64,000 nt of DNA from Flammeovirga agarivorans (lineage in GTDB: Bacteria > Bacteroidota > Bacteroidia > Cytophagales > Flammeovirgaceae): positions 434,001-498,000 of the forward strand of contig NZ_JABAIL010000005.1 in the NCBI RefSeq assembly GCF_012641475.1, in the 5' to 3' direction. Positions 28,501 through 37,341 of this stretch are shown one piece after another (position 1 is the stretch's first letter; every line of letters begins with the position of its first letter). The translations under genes and the position numbers were made by a program. A model generated the notes under the pieces. The model did not search any database. It saw only the letters and a program-made list of their open reading frames with translations, and had not been told where the DNA came from.

Positions 28501-28793
28501 CCCATATTACATTTACACTCATCTATGCATGACATAATGTTCATGACAGCCTTTTCCTTTAATGAGTAATAGATATTCTTCCCTTCTCTTTGTGAAGATA
28601 AAATACCCTTTAATTTCATATTAGATAAATGGTGTGAAGTGAGTGATTGCTCACAATTTAGCTTTTCACAGATATCACTTACTGATAACCTATTGTTACA
28701 ATCCAATAATTCTAATATTCTTAATCGCACTGGGTGTGCTATAGTTTTTAGGATAAAAGCAGCCTTTTCAGCCTTATCGTATTCCATCGACAT
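28497..28793 (-). CDS. ArsR/SmtB-family transcriptional regulator
   Basis: 98 residues, a small winged-helix repressor. The helix-turn-helix KLNCEQSLTSHHLSNMKLKGIL and the wing SSQREGKNIYYSLKE are typical. The usual alpha-3 metal motif (ELCVCDL type) is replaced by LSVSDI, so that metal site is absent. Instead, cysteines sit at 32, 42, 47 and in the C-terminal tail SCIDECKCNMG (Cys89, 93, 95), which could bind a metal or sense redox state; this is inference. No efflux or arsenic gene is adjacent. The stop overlaps the convergent BamA-like gene by 4 bp. Confidence 0.88.
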   Translation of the reverse strand: MSMEYDKAEKAAFILKTIAHPVRLRILELLDCNNRLSVSDICEKLNCEQSLTSHHLSNMKLKGILSSQREGKNIYYSLKEKAVMNIMSCIDECKCNMG

Positions 28794-28834
28794 AATACAT
28801 CATTTATTTAAATAGGTATATCAGTTTTAATGTA

Positions 28835-28842
28835 CAAATATA
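28835..28842 (-). promoter_or_regulatory. Probable -7 box of the ArsR gene
   Basis: The minus strand reads TATATTTG, a full consensus match, 42 nt before the ATG. Confidence 0.45.
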
Positions 28843-28901
28843 AGCACTTATGATGAGATGTTCATATGATAAAACAAGAAAGTGACAGTTTAGGGTGCTT
28901 T

Positions 28902-30230
28902 TTAAGTATCTATAGAATTTAACCTTACTGTTTTACAAGTTTTTACTTTTGTGATTAGATGATGTCCAATGCTACATTCTAAACATCTTTTTTTAGTACA
29001 ATAATTATTAAATAGTTCAATGAGTGATTGAGAGTCTAACGAATTGGAGTTTTTAAGTTTATATTCTTTCCAAAGTCTAGTGATTTTATTGTTTTCAGGA
29101 GGAATACTCTCTAATAAGTCCAGTGCTTTTTCTTTGTTTTTATCTAAGCTTCTATCAATACCATAAGCAAACTGTAATGGAACAATCACATTAATAATCA
29201 AGGAGTTGAGAGAGCTTTTACCTAGTTTTTGAATATTTTTCGAAGGGGAAACTTTTCCAAATTGATAGTGACTTTCCCAATATTCAGAAACAGTACAATC
29301 CATCAGGCGATAAAATGCTTCCTTGGAATGGATATGTAAGAAGGCTGAGCATAGATGTGGTATCTGACTCATGATACAACTTAATTGAGCTATTCTTATT
29401 GTTGGAAAGTTGGCAGGGCGTAATCTTAGATAATTCCATTCTGAACCCATCATCATTTTATCTTTTACCTGATATTTATGTGCTAGAAAGTTATATTCTT
29501 GATGGAGTTGACGTACATAGGGGTCTTTAGATGAATGACGATCCGGTAAAAGCCCTGATGTACCTAGCAATAGCGCTTCATTTTGTAAGGGATGATAAGC
29601 ATGAAGCCGCAATAGCCGAGCAGGAATAATAGAACTTAACCTTTGAAAACCAGAATTATTGATTTTAAACCCAAAGGCTTCTGCTAAAATCTGATACGTC
29701 ACTTCTTCCCAATTTCTATCATTCGCTTTCAGTTTTTCTAAAATATAGAGGGATTTCCTTTCAATACGTTCTAATAAAACTCTATCAAGCATTTGAAGCT
29801 TAGTGATTCTAGGAATATCCTCAATAACTGTTTTACAGGCTATTTTTGAAGAATCAGTGAGTAGTGCCTCGTAATTATTTATTTTTTGATGGTCAATAAG
29901 ATCTTCAAGTACCAAGCAAGAAATACAACTATTGTCATTACGTATTACTTCTCGATCATGATGTAAGACAACATGTAGGATAACATTATCGTATTGATTG
30001 TTCGTCTCATGTTGGTGTGCATACCAATCGGATGCCTTAATATGAATTTCAACATGTCCATGCCATTCTATGTTATTGATAAGGATACAAGCATCTAGAA
30101 AGTCAGGGCCAGCATTGTAATTGTAGAAACCGGGATGTTTGATTTGAATCGTTTCACTTTTTGTGGTCATTAGTTCACTTTGCTGAAAGTATTGGTACTT
30201 CCATATAAAGTGAAGAAAGTTTTCTTTCAT
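28902..30230 (-). CDS. DUF2851-family protein
   Basis: 442 residues, a conserved Bacteroidota/Chlorobi family without known function. The hallmark N-terminal block is present: HPGFYNYNAGPDFLDACILINNIEWHGHVEIHIKASDWY..HQHETNNQYDNVILHVVLHHD. Its Asp/Glu/Lys arrangement resembles a nuclease core, but that is my reading and untested. The C-terminal third contains four cysteines (CTKKRCLECSIG), a possible metal knot. No signal peptide is present, so it is cytoplasmic. It is monocistronic as far as I can see, with no promoter box recognised. Confidence 0.85.
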   Translation of the reverse strand: MKENFLHFIWKYQYFQQSELMTTKSETIQIKHPGFYNYNAGPDFLDACILINNIEWHGHVEIHIKASDWYAHQHETNNQYDNVILHVVLHHDREVIRNDNSCISCLVLEDLIDHQKINNYEALLTDSSKIACKTVIEDIPRITKLQMLDRVLLERIERKSLYILEKLKANDRNWEEVTYQILAEAFGFKINNSGFQRLSSIIPARLLRLHAYHPLQNEALLLGTSGLLPDRHSSKDPYVRQLHQEYNFLAHKYQVKDKMMMGSEWNYLRLRPANFPTIRIAQLSCIMSQIPHLCSAFLHIHSKEAFYRLMDCTVSEYWESHYQFGKVSPSKNIQKLGKSSLNSLIINVIVPLQFAYGIDRSLDKNKEKALDLLESIPPENNKITRLWKEYKLKNSNSLDSQSLIELFNNYCTKKRCLECSIGHHLITKVKTCKTVRLNSIDT

Positions 30231-30303
30231 GAGAGAGTAGTATAGTTTGCAATGAATCGTAAATAATTAATTGAAGTTAGTTAAGAAATTCTGATCTGCA
30301 AAC

Positions 30304-30333
30304 AAAAAAAGCCAAGCGACAAAGTCACTTGGC
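30304..30333 (-). terminator. Terminator of the TPR-protein gene
   Basis: Read on the minus strand, GCCAAGTGAC pairs with GTCGCTTGGC (30311-30320 with 30324-30333, one G-U) and is followed by seven Ts. It lies 78 nt downstream of the TPR gene's stop. Confidence 0.7.
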
Positions 30334-30410
30334 ATCTTTGAGTTATTATTCGCGAGCATTTACAACTATCGTTTCGGCAAAAACGACACGTAATCAATGG
30401 TTGATTTCAA

Positions 30411-30815
30411 CTATTTTCTTGCATAAACTAAAGCTTTACGCTGAAGTCTATTCATATCTTCTTGATCTATCTTTTTAATACCTTTTTCGATAGCATTAAG
30501 ATATGTAGTTGCTGCCTTTTCTACTTGTCCTGTGCGTACATAGTAATCGCCAAGAACTTCTAAAGACAAACTATTTTCTTGAATAGATAATGCATGATTA
30601 ACCCATTCTTTTGCTAATTCAAGGTCTCCATTCCAGTTAACTGCTAAACGAGCTGCATCAGTATATGTAATGTAATCGTTCGCATCTGCTTCTTTAATCA
30701 TCTTCACTAATTTTGCATTATTTTCTTCAGTAGGTAATTCTAAGTCTGAAGTATTGGCAAATGAAGCGGTAACTGATAATAAAGCAACTGTAAGAGAGAT
30801 AAATAACTTTTTCAT
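30411..30815 (-). CDS. Secreted TPR-repeat protein
   Basis: 134 residues from the ATG at 30815, the start that puts the signal peptide MKKLFISLTVALLSVTASFA at the N-terminus; the in-frame frame upstream (to 30869) adds 18 polar residues. The mature part is helical with tetratricopeptide repeats, most clearly LSLEVLGDYYVRTGQVEKAATTYLNAIEKG. The N-terminal helices are less regular. It is periplasmic, probably a protein-protein adaptor; the partner is unknown. It stands alone with a terminator and a promoter. Confidence 0.8.
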   Translation of the reverse strand: MKKLFISLTVALLSVTASFANTSDLELPTEENNAKLVKMIKEADANDYITYTDAARLAVNWNGDLELAKEWVNHALSIQENSLSLEVLGDYYVRTGQVEKAATTYLNAIEKGIKKIDQEDMNRLQRKALVYARK

Positions 30816-30962
30816 GATAGATCTGATATTTTTTGTAATAATTAATTTGACACTATACCTAGATTCCAAAGAAGTGCCAAAAAATGATAACTATCACTAA
30901 AACAGTTGTTTAAATATATTTTTTAATAAAATTGAAGAAAATTCATGTTCGTTTTCGGACAG

Positions 30963-30995
30963 CAAATTTAAAGCTTGAACACTTAATTGCTTCAA
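30963..30995 (-). promoter_or_regulatory. Candidate promoter of the TPR gene
   Basis: On the minus strand TTG (30993-30995), 22 nt, then TAAATTTG (30963-30970), a full -7 match. Leader length would be about 145 nt. Confidence 0.4.
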
Positions 30996-31073
30996 AACGA
31001 ACAGTTCAAAAATATTGAGTAAAATAGGTTTCAAATAATCCTAACTTTTACTGAGTAATCTCAAATTGAAATG

Positions 31074-31081
31074 TATTTTTG
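31074..31081 (+). promoter_or_regulatory. -7 box of the ptrB promoter, which decides the start
   Basis: TATTTTTG is a full consensus match. It lies inside the longer reading frame that begins with TTG at 31066, so the transcript cannot include that start; translation must begin at the ATG at 31105, about 23 nt after the box. Confidence 0.5.
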
Positions 31082-31104
31082 TGATACAGAGACGAAAAAA
31101 GAAG

Positions 31105-33183
31105 ATGAATAAAAATATACAACCACCAATTGCCCGAAAGGAAGCAAAAGAATTAGTAAAACATAACGACAAGCGTATCGATAATTACTATTGGATGCGT
31201 GATCGTGAAAACCAAGAAGTAATAGACTACCTCAATGCTGAAAATAAATACATCGATGATGTAATGAGCGATCATAAACAATTCGAAGAAGATTTATTTC
31301 AAGAATTAAAAGGTCGTATTCAAGAAAAAGACGAGAGTGTTCCTTATAAAGCAAGAGATTACTATTACTACGTTCGATATGTTGAAGGTGGTGAATACCC
31401 AATTTATTGTAGAAAGAAAGGTTCAATGGAGGCAACAGAAGAAGTAATGTTGAATGCTAACATTGAAGCTAAAGACAAAAACTATTATAAAATTGGTGGA
31501 ATGTCGGTTGGTGAGGACCAAAATATGCTTGCTTTTGCTGAAGATATTGTGGGTCGAAGAATTTATACCGTACGTTTCAAAAATATTGAGACAGGAGAGT
31601 TACTAGAAGATACTTTAGAAGAAACTTCGGGAGATGCTGTTTGGGCAGCAGATGGAAAAACAGTATTCTACACAACTCAAGATAAAGAAACATTACGTCC
31701 TGATAAAGTATGGAGACATACATTGGGAACTCCTCAGTCGGAAGATATAGTTGTTTATGAAGAGAAGGATGATACTTTTTGGATTGGTGTTAGAAGAACA
31801 AAATCAAGAAAGTATTTAGCGATAGAGTCAGGTTCTACTCTTACTACAGAGACACGTATTCTTAAAGCTGATAATCCAACAGGAGAGTTTAAGCCATTTT
31901 TATCAAGAGAAAGAGAGCATGAATATAGTATATCGCACTTTGAAGGTCACTTTTATATCGTAACAAACTGGGAGGCAAAAAACTTCCGCTTAATGAAGGT
32001 TGCTGAAGATGCTGACACAACAGATAAAAATAATTGGATCGAAGTAATCGCTCATCGTGATGATACACTTTTAGAAGGTTTGGATATTTTTAAGAACTTC
32101 TATGTCATTGAGGAACGTAGAGCAGGTTTGATCCATATTCGTATTATTAAATGGGAAGATGGAAGTGAGCACTATCTTGATTTTGGTGAAGAAACATATA
32201 GTGCTTGGTCGGGTGCAAACCCAGACTTTAATACTGATATTTTACGTTTTGGATACAACTCATTGACAACACCATATTCAGAATATGATTACAATATGGT
32301 AGACCGTTCTAAAGTACTTTTAAAGCAACAAAAAGTACTCGGTAAATTTGATTCAAACGATTACGAAGCGAAACGTTTATTTGCAACGGCAAAAGATGGT
32401 GTTCAGGTGCCTATTTCGGTGGTATATAAGAAAGGCTTTGAATTGAATGGTCAGAACCCATTGTATATGACAGGGTATGGATCATATGGTATTTCGTACG
32501 ATGTAGCTTTCTCTCCATCTAGAATTAGTTTAATGGAAAGAGGTTTTGCCTTTGCTATTGCTCACATTAGAGGGGGAGAAGATTTAGGTAGAGCTTGGTA
32601 TGAAGATGGAAAAATGTTGAAGAAGAAAAATACATTTTCAGATTTCATCGCATGTTCAGAATTCTTAATCGAGCAAAAATATACATCTGCAGATAAATTT
32701 GTTATTAATGGTGGTTCAGCCGGAGGTTTATTAATGGGTGCTGTAGTCAATGAAAGACCAGACTTGTATAAACTAGTTATTTCTGATGTACCATTTGTAG
32801 ATGTAGTTACTACAATGCTTGATGAGTCTATTCCATTAACAACAGGAGAGTATGATGAGTGGGGAAATCCTAATGAAAAAGAATACTATGATTATATGTT
32901 ATCATATTCACCATATGATCAAGTAGAGAAAAAGGCTTATCCCCATATGTTAGTCACTTCAGGCTTACATGATTCTCAAGTTCAATATTGGGAGCCAACA
33001 AAATGGGTAGCTAAATTACGCCAAGAAAGTACTAGTGATAATTACATTATGCTTAAAACAAATATGGAGGCAGGGCATAGTGGTGCTTCAGGGCGATTCC
33101 AACGTTTTAAAGAAGTTGCTTTCGAATATGCAACAATCTTTGCATTGGTTGCCCCAGATCAATTACATGCGATAGATAGATAA
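31105..33183 (+). CDS. ptrB: Oligopeptidase B (S9 family serine peptidase)
   Basis: 692 residues from the ATG at 31105. It belongs to the prolyl oligopeptidase superfamily and cleaves short peptides after basic residues. The N-terminal propeller starts PPIARKEAKELVKHNDKRIDNYYWMRDRENQEVI, the oligopeptidase B opening. The catalytic domain carries the Ser in INGGSAGGLLMG, the Asp near HDSQVQYWEPTKW and the His in EAGHSGASGRF. The HIRGGEDLGRAWYEDGK segment is family-typical. No signal peptide, so cytoplasmic. Monocistronic, with its own promoter and terminator. Confidence 0.95.
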   Translation: MNKNIQPPIARKEAKELVKHNDKRIDNYYWMRDRENQEVIDYLNAENKYIDDVMSDHKQFEEDLFQELKGRIQEKDESVPYKARDYYYYVRYVEGGEYPIYCRKKGSMEATEEVMLNANIEAKDKNYYKIGGMSVGEDQNMLAFAEDIVGRRIYTVRFKNIETGELLEDTLEETSGDAVWAADGKTVFYTTQDKETLRPDKVWRHTLGTPQSEDIVVYEEKDDTFWIGVRRTKSRKYLAIESGSTLTTETRILKADNPTGEFKPFLSREREHEYSISHFEGHFYIVTNWEAKNFRLMKVAEDADTTDKNNWIEVIAHRDDTLLEGLDIFKNFYVIEERRAGLIHIRIIKWEDGSEHYLDFGEETYSAWSGANPDFNTDILRFGYNSLTTPYSEYDYNMVDRSKVLLKQQKVLGKFDSNDYEAKRLFATAKDGVQVPISVVYKKGFELNGQNPLYMTGYGSYGISYDVAFSPSRISLMERGFAFAIAHIRGGEDLGRAWYEDGKMLKKKNTFSDFIACSEFLIEQKYTSADKFVINGGSAGGLLMGAVVNERPDLYKLVISDVPFVDVVTTMLDESIPLTTGEYDEWGNPNEKEYYDYMLSYSPYDQVEKKAYPHMLVTSGLHDSQVQYWEPTKWVAKLRQESTSDNYIMLKTNMEAGHSGASGRFQRFKEVAFEYATIFALVAPDQLHAIDR

Positions 33184-33204
33184 ATCGATAGTATCACATC
33201 ATAT

Positions 33205-33245
33205 AAAAGTCAAATTGTTCTATTTAGTTCAGTTTGACTTTTTTT
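33205..33245 (+). terminator. ptrB terminator
   Basis: AAAAGTCAAA (33205-33214) pairs with TTTGACTTTT (33233-33242), extended by a G-U pair, and is followed by more Ts. Confidence 0.7.
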
Positions 33246-33316
33246 GATTAGTTATATATAGCTTTTTCTTATAGCTGTATAAAAATATATTATTTCTATC
33301 TATGATGTAAAAACCT

Positions 33317-33324
33317 CATATTTG
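33317..33324 (+). promoter_or_regulatory. Possible -7 box of the dps gene
   Basis: CATATTTG matches TAnnTTTG except for the first base. If used, transcription starts near 33331, which favours the ATG at 33357 over the one at 33327. Confidence 0.35.
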
Positions 33325-33356
33325 TAATGTTATCAATCAAAAAAACAAAAAAAGTT

Positions 33357-33836
33357 ATGAATACTGTAGCATTAAATATCATAGGAATAGATGTAGACAA
33401 AGCTGAAGATTTGGGTGTGGGTTTGAATAAATTGTTAGCTAATTTTCAATTATACTACCAAAACTTAAGAGGTTTACACTGGAATATTCAAGGGAAAAAC
33501 TTCTTCGAACTTCATGCAAAATTTGAAGAATTATACACAGGAGCAAATGATAGAGTAGATGAGATTGCTGAAAGAATTTTAACGTTAGGAGTTCAGCCAT
33601 TACATACATTCTCAGATTATTTACAAGCTTCTACTATTGAAGAAGGAAAAGATATAAAAACAGATACGGCATCAGTAGAATTAGTTTTAAACAACTTATC
33701 AACGCTATTAAACCTAGAAAGGGAAGTTATCGAAAAAGCATCAGATGCTGGTGATGAAGGTACAGTAGCCTTATTATCAGAGTTGATAAGTGAACAGGAA
33801 AAAACAATTTGGATGTTTGCTGCCTGGTTGAAGTAA
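33357..33836 (+). CDS. dps: Dps-family ferritin-like DNA-protection protein
   Basis: 159 residues. The start is set at ATG 33357 (MNTVALNIIGID); a longer frame from 33327 adds ten basic residues upstream. Dps forms 12-mers that oxidise and store iron with peroxide, shielding DNA during stress. The ferroxidase signature is plain: NLRGLHWNIQGKNFFELHAKFEELYTGANDRVDEIAERIL, with the His and the Asp/Glu ligands. The basic N-tail that binds DNA in E. coli is short here. The gene is alone, with a terminator before the convergent unknown gene. Oxidative or stationary-phase control is likely but not visible. Confidence 0.95.
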   Translation: MNTVALNIIGIDVDKAEDLGVGLNKLLANFQLYYQNLRGLHWNIQGKNFFELHAKFEELYTGANDRVDEIAERILTLGVQPLHTFSDYLQASTIEEGKDIKTDTASVELVLNNLSTLLNLEREVIEKASDAGDEGTVALLSELISEQEKTIWMFAAWLK

Positions 33837-33880
33837 GATAAATATACAGTTGTAAATAATGAAAATAGAATTATAAAATA

Positions 33881-33915
33881 AGAGGTTACCCCACAATGAG
33901 GTAGCCTCTTTTTAT
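33881..33915. terminator. Bidirectional terminator after dps
   Basis: AAGAGGTTACC (33881-33891) pairs with GGTAGCCTCTT (33901-33911) with one G-U, followed by Ts. The convergent gene's stop is 2 bp further on. Confidence 0.75.
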
Positions 33916-33916
33916 A

Positions 33917-35527
33917 TCATTGAATATTAGTGTCGTTAATTTTAAATGAAAATGCATTTAAAACCTTCTCTTTTTTGGTTGGAACAAGTGCTGTAAATGT
34001 ATTATTCTGTTGTAAGACTCTCTGAAAACAATAAGGAGACAGGAACGGCATAGGGAATTGCATGATAATAGAATTCTGTTTTCCATCTTGGGTGATTTCA
34101 GTACAAATCAAATAATCTTCATCTTTGTAAATACAAAGTTGTGAATGTTGTTGATTAAAGACCTTAATTGGATGAACAGAACTGATTCTTTGATGTGTAC
34201 TGATCCTATAACTATTTTTAATCCATGTTATTTCACCAAGCACGTTAATATTAAGATATACTATTCCTTTACAAGTTTCATTAATAGGATTATAATTTTC
34301 AAAAGTAATGGTATAGCTTTTATTATTTTGCGGAATAATGTCTCTTACTTTATAGTTATCCTTTAAAAGGAAAGGCTTACTTCTATCGAATTCTTTTTGA
34401 AGTTTAGATTGAAGTTTACTAAAGCTTTTCTCGTTACCCCAAATTGCTCTTTCGTTAGGAACCCATATATCTTTCAGATGTTTATTTGTGAAATGGGTAA
34501 AAGTTTCAGTAATAATAGATTTTGTTTTTAAGTCAATATTCAAGTAATATAATCCCTCAATAGTATTTTTTCCTCTTGTTTTTTTTGAGTTATAAAGGCC
34601 ACTGATAACAAGTTTATTATCAAGAGTTTTTGTGAACTTGAGATCTTCAATATTTTTATCATCGTGTCTAATCAAATGTGATGACAATTTTTTATTCTCT
34701 TTAGAGAATAAATACAATAAGAAAAAGTTATCTTTTGCCTTGTTGACTTTTTGAGCTTTACTAATTCCATAAAAATCTCCGTTGTCATATAACTTAATAT
34801 TATTTTCTTCAAAAACACTCTTTCTTTGAAAATTCATTTGATCAGGATTGAAAGTATCCAAGGTGGTTTTCATACGCCATAGAATTGTATAGTTTTCGTC
34901 TCTTACCTCGAAATTAACATCTGTACATTTTCCTTGAATATTATTTTTATAAGTAATAATCAATAAGGTTTTTAAAGATTCAGATTGAAGAAATTTATAT
35001 TGGATATCTAGGGCACCAAAAGAAAGAGTAGAGTTCATGATACCACTTTCATTAAGATTTCTTTCAGTGATGAATGTACTTTTGCCAAGTGTGTTTTTTT
35101 CTCCTATTACTTCTTGACGATAAAGTTTTTGTTTTTTATCAATATTCATTGAATAAAGTAACCAGACTCTGCCTTTGGAATCACGAATTATTTTTTCAAT
35201 TTTTTTGATTTTGGAACCAGTATAAGCACTTCTCTCATACACAAAGTCTTTTAATTGATAAAAATGAGATGAATTTGTTTTTTTATTGTAATACAACAAC
35301 GTGACTCTATTTGATCGCTTGGCAGTACTCACATAATTATAGTAGCTAATATAATATCCATCTTTAGTATCAATCCATTCATTGATTATACTTTTTGTAG
35401 AAACACTTTTGAGATCAATTTTTTTGGTAGGCTGGTTGATGATAGAATAAAATTGAGAATACCCTAAAATGGGAGTTAAGACAATTAATAGAGTCGAATA
35501 AAAAAAAATTCTTAAATACTTAGTCAT
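33917..35527 (-). CDS. Large secreted protein of unknown function
   Basis: 536 residues; not recognised. Residues 1-24 are a signal peptide (YLRIFFYSTLLIVLTPILGYS). The rest is basic and rich in Asn, Lys, Ser and Tyr. A pattern of strand-turn repeats such as SKGRVWLLYSM, DNKLVISGLYN and GLYYLNIDLKTKS suggests a beta-propeller-like fold that could be a periplasmic or surface protein. No lipobox, OmpA domain or sorting signal could be identified. No relatives are adjacent, and a decayed frame lies upstream on the opposite strand. The minus-strand box TATATTTG at 35570 supports expression. Confidence 0.75.
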   Translation of the reverse strand: MTKYLRIFFYSTLLIVLTPILGYSQFYSIINQPTKKIDLKSVSTKSIINEWIDTKDGYYISYYNYVSTAKRSNRVTLLYYNKKTNSSHFYQLKDFVYERSAYTGSKIKKIEKIIRDSKGRVWLLYSMNIDKKQKLYRQEVIGEKNTLGKSTFITERNLNESGIMNSTLSFGALDIQYKFLQSESLKTLLIITYKNNIQGKCTDVNFEVRDENYTILWRMKTTLDTFNPDQMNFQRKSVFEENNIKLYDNGDFYGISKAQKVNKAKDNFFLLYLFSKENKKLSSHLIRHDDKNIEDLKFTKTLDNKLVISGLYNSKKTRGKNTIEGLYYLNIDLKTKSIITETFTHFTNKHLKDIWVPNERAIWGNEKSFSKLQSKLQKEFDRSKPFLLKDNYKVRDIIPQNNKSYTITFENYNPINETCKGIVYLNINVLGEITWIKNSYRISTHQRISSVHPIKVFNQQHSQLCIYKDEDYLICTEITQDGKQNSIIMQFPMPFLSPYCFQRVLQQNNTFTALVPTKKEKVLNAFSFKINDTNIQ

Positions 35528-35569
35528 ATGAATTTATTTTTAAAATTTTAAAAAATCTATTTAGTATTG

Positions 35570-35577
35570 CAAATATA
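35570..35577 (-). promoter_or_regulatory. Probable -7 box of the unknown secreted-protein gene
   Basis: The minus strand reads TATATTTG, a full consensus match, 43 nt before the start codon. Confidence 0.45.
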
Positions 35578-35595
35578 GTTTAAAATCATTGATAG

Positions 35596-35870
35596 TTATT
35601 TATTAATAAAAAGAACGAAACTCCTAAACCTGAAGTTTTTACAATTCCTCTAGGAACTGAGGTAAAAGTAATCCCTGCTTCAGAGATTAATACATCGGTT
35701 TATAAAGGAGGATGAAGTGTTCCTATGACTGTTGTAAATAATATGTAAAACTGTAAAGAAAGTAGGAGCTGGTGTATTTTTATTATAAGATAAAGAACCT
35801 ATATTATTAACTTAAGTACCACATTAATTTTTGATTTAAAAGAACCGGTAAAAGTGACAATAATGATGTA
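35596..35870 (+). pseudogene. Decayed reading frame, family unknown
   Basis: The stretch reads like protein but is broken. Frame 1 gives TPKPEVFTIPLGTEVKVIPA then SEINTSVYKGG and a stop at 35713. In the same frame SVPMTVVNNM follows, then another stop. A frame shift gives KKVGAGVFLL, stop, DKEPILLT, stop. A further shift gives LIFDLKEPVKVTIMM and a stop. Each fragment has the strand-rich look of a secreted beta domain. No start codon or signal peptide remains. I cannot name the family. The gene died by nonsense and frameshift mutations rather than by an insertion. Confidence 0.5.
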
Positions 35871-35883
35871 ATTATATATACTA

Positions 35884-35930
35884 AATAAAAAAACCTTTTA
35901 AAATAGCCCTCAACTATCTTAAAAGGTTTA
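35884..35930 (-). terminator. Terminator of obg
   Basis: A 16-bp stem with one mismatch (35891-35906 with 35915-35930). On the minus strand it is followed by seven Ts, 25 bp after the obg stop. Confidence 0.8.
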
Positions 35931-35954
35931 TCTATTTCTTAAGAAGTGAAATAC

Positions 35955-37055
35955 TTATTTCTCCTCTTCGTCATTTTCTTGATCAATACGATCCTGATAT
36001 GGGTTGTAGTCAGGAAGTGGATCATAGTCAGGTTCCACAAACTCTTCTACTTCTTCTTCAATACCTTCATTGATTGCATCCCACAGCATATCTTTTAACT
36101 CAGTAATACCTTTTTGTACTATTGATGAAATAAACACATACGGAACACCTTCTGGTAGTGTCTCTGAGATCATTTCTTCCAACTCATCATCTAACATATC
36201 ACTTTTTGTGATAGCTAATAGACGGTTTTTATCTAGAAGTTCAGGATTATATAACTTTAATTCATTGACTAAAACTTCATAATCTGCAGCTACATCTTCA
36301 GAGTCTGCAGGTACCATAAATAATAGTACAGAGTTACGTTCAATATGTCTTAAGAAACGAATACCTAAACCTTTACCTTCTGAAGCACCTTCGATGATAC
36401 CCGGAATATCTGCCATAATGAATGACTTATTATCTCTATATGAGATTACTCCTAGGTTAGGTACCATGGTAGTAAACGGATAGTCAGCAATTTCAGGTTT
36501 CGCTGCAGAAAGGACTGATAGTAATGTTGATTTACCAGCATTTGGAAATCCTACTAATCCAACATCAGCAAGTACTTTTAGCTCTAAAATTACCCATGCC
36601 TCTTGGCATTCTTCACCTGGTTGTGCATATCGAGGAGTTTGGTTGGTTGCCGTTTTAAAATTACGGTTACCTAAACCACCTCTACCACCTTTCATTAAGA
36701 TGACTTCTTGCCCCTCGTGAGTTAATTCACAGATCTTCTCTCCAGTTTCTGCATCTTTAGCAATAGTTCCTAGAGGTACATGAAGAATGATATCTTCTCC
36801 ATCAGCACCACTTTTACCAGTACCAGATCCACTAATACCATTAAAACCATGAACGTGTTTACGGTATTTGAGGTGTAGTAATGTCCATAATTGCTTATCG
36901 GCTTTTAGGATGATATGACCGCCTCTACCGCCATCACCACCGTCAGGGCCACCTTTCGGTACGTGTTTTTCTCTACGGAAGGAAACCGCACCTGCTCCAC
37001 CTGCTCCTGAACGAGTAAATATCTTTACGTAATCAATAAAATTTGATGATGCCAT
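35955..37055 (-). CDS. obg: GTPase Obg (CgtA)
   Basis: Essential GTPase of late 50S ribosome assembly and stress response. 366 residues. The N-terminal Gly-rich OBG fold spans about 1-160 ([34 protein letters not shown]). The G domain has Walker [10 protein letters not shown], switch [18 protein letters not shown] and the NKxD-type TKSD. The C-terminal tail is short and strongly acidic ([20 protein letters not shown], ending EEEK) rather than a full OCT domain. It lies alone, with a typical TACCTTTG box upstream and a terminator after it. Confidence 0.97.
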   Translation of the reverse strand: MASSNFIDYVKIFTRSGAGGAGAVSFRREKHVPKGGPDGGDGGRGGHIILKADKQLWTLLHLKYRKHVHGFNGISGSGTGKSGADGEDIILHVPLGTIAKDAETGEKICELTHEGQEVILMKGGRGGLGNRNFKTATNQTPRYAQPGEECQEAWVILELKVLADVGLVGFPNAGKSTLLSVLSAAKPEIADYPFTTMVPNLGVISYRDNKSFIMADIPGIIEGASEGKGLGIRFLRHIERNSVLLFMVPADSEDVAADYEVLVNELKLYNPELLDKNRLLAITKSDMLDDELEEMISETLPEGVPYVFISSIVQKGITELKDMLWDAINEGIEEEVEEFVEPDYDPLPDYNPYQDRIDQENDEEEK

Positions 37056-37131
37056 TTTTATCTGCTTAAATGCTACAAAATAGGCTACGAAGTGATGTAA
37101 ACAAATGGACGCTCACAGTGTAGCCGAAATG

Positions 37132-37139
37132 CAAAGGTA
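37132..37139 (-). promoter_or_regulatory. -7 box of the obg promoter
   Basis: The minus strand reads TACCTTTG, the most typical Bacteroidota form of the -7 box, 77 nt upstream of the start. Confidence 0.45.
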
Positions 37140-37278
37140 GTTAAACTGTTATTTACCAGTGCATTATATTAACAACTGCTTGGAATAAGACAGTAATTTC
37201 GGGCAAATATACGGTTTTAAAGCACAGTTTCGTGATAATGAATGTTTTTGATGAAATAGTTCTGTGATTTTCTTTAAC

Positions 37279-37315
37279 AAAAAAGGTCTACTCCTGGTAT
37301 GAAGTAGACCTTTTT
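37279..37315 (-). terminator. adk terminator
   Basis: A 13-bp stem (37280-37292 with 37303-37315) carries A and T runs at its outer ends. It lies 27 bp after the adk stop on the minus strand. Confidence 0.8.
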
Positions 37316-37341
37316 GATCTTATTACTAATCGTAAAAAAGA

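Larger units (their letters stand above)
35528..35954. other. Intergenic region with a decayed gene
   Basis: This 427-bp gap holds the -7 box of the secreted-protein gene (35570-35577, minus), the decayed plus-strand frame (35596-35870) and the obg terminator (35884-35930). Nothing else is recognised. Confidence 0.5.

Noticed and set aside
28862-28869. TCATATGA palindrome upstream of the ArsR gene as an operator
   Set aside because: Eight bases of symmetry is expected by chance, and it does not resemble the ArsR 12-2-12 operator.
35596-35870. Reading the decayed frame as an active small gene or a recoding signal
   Set aside because: It needs at least three stop read-throughs and two frame shifts, with no start codon; decay is simpler.
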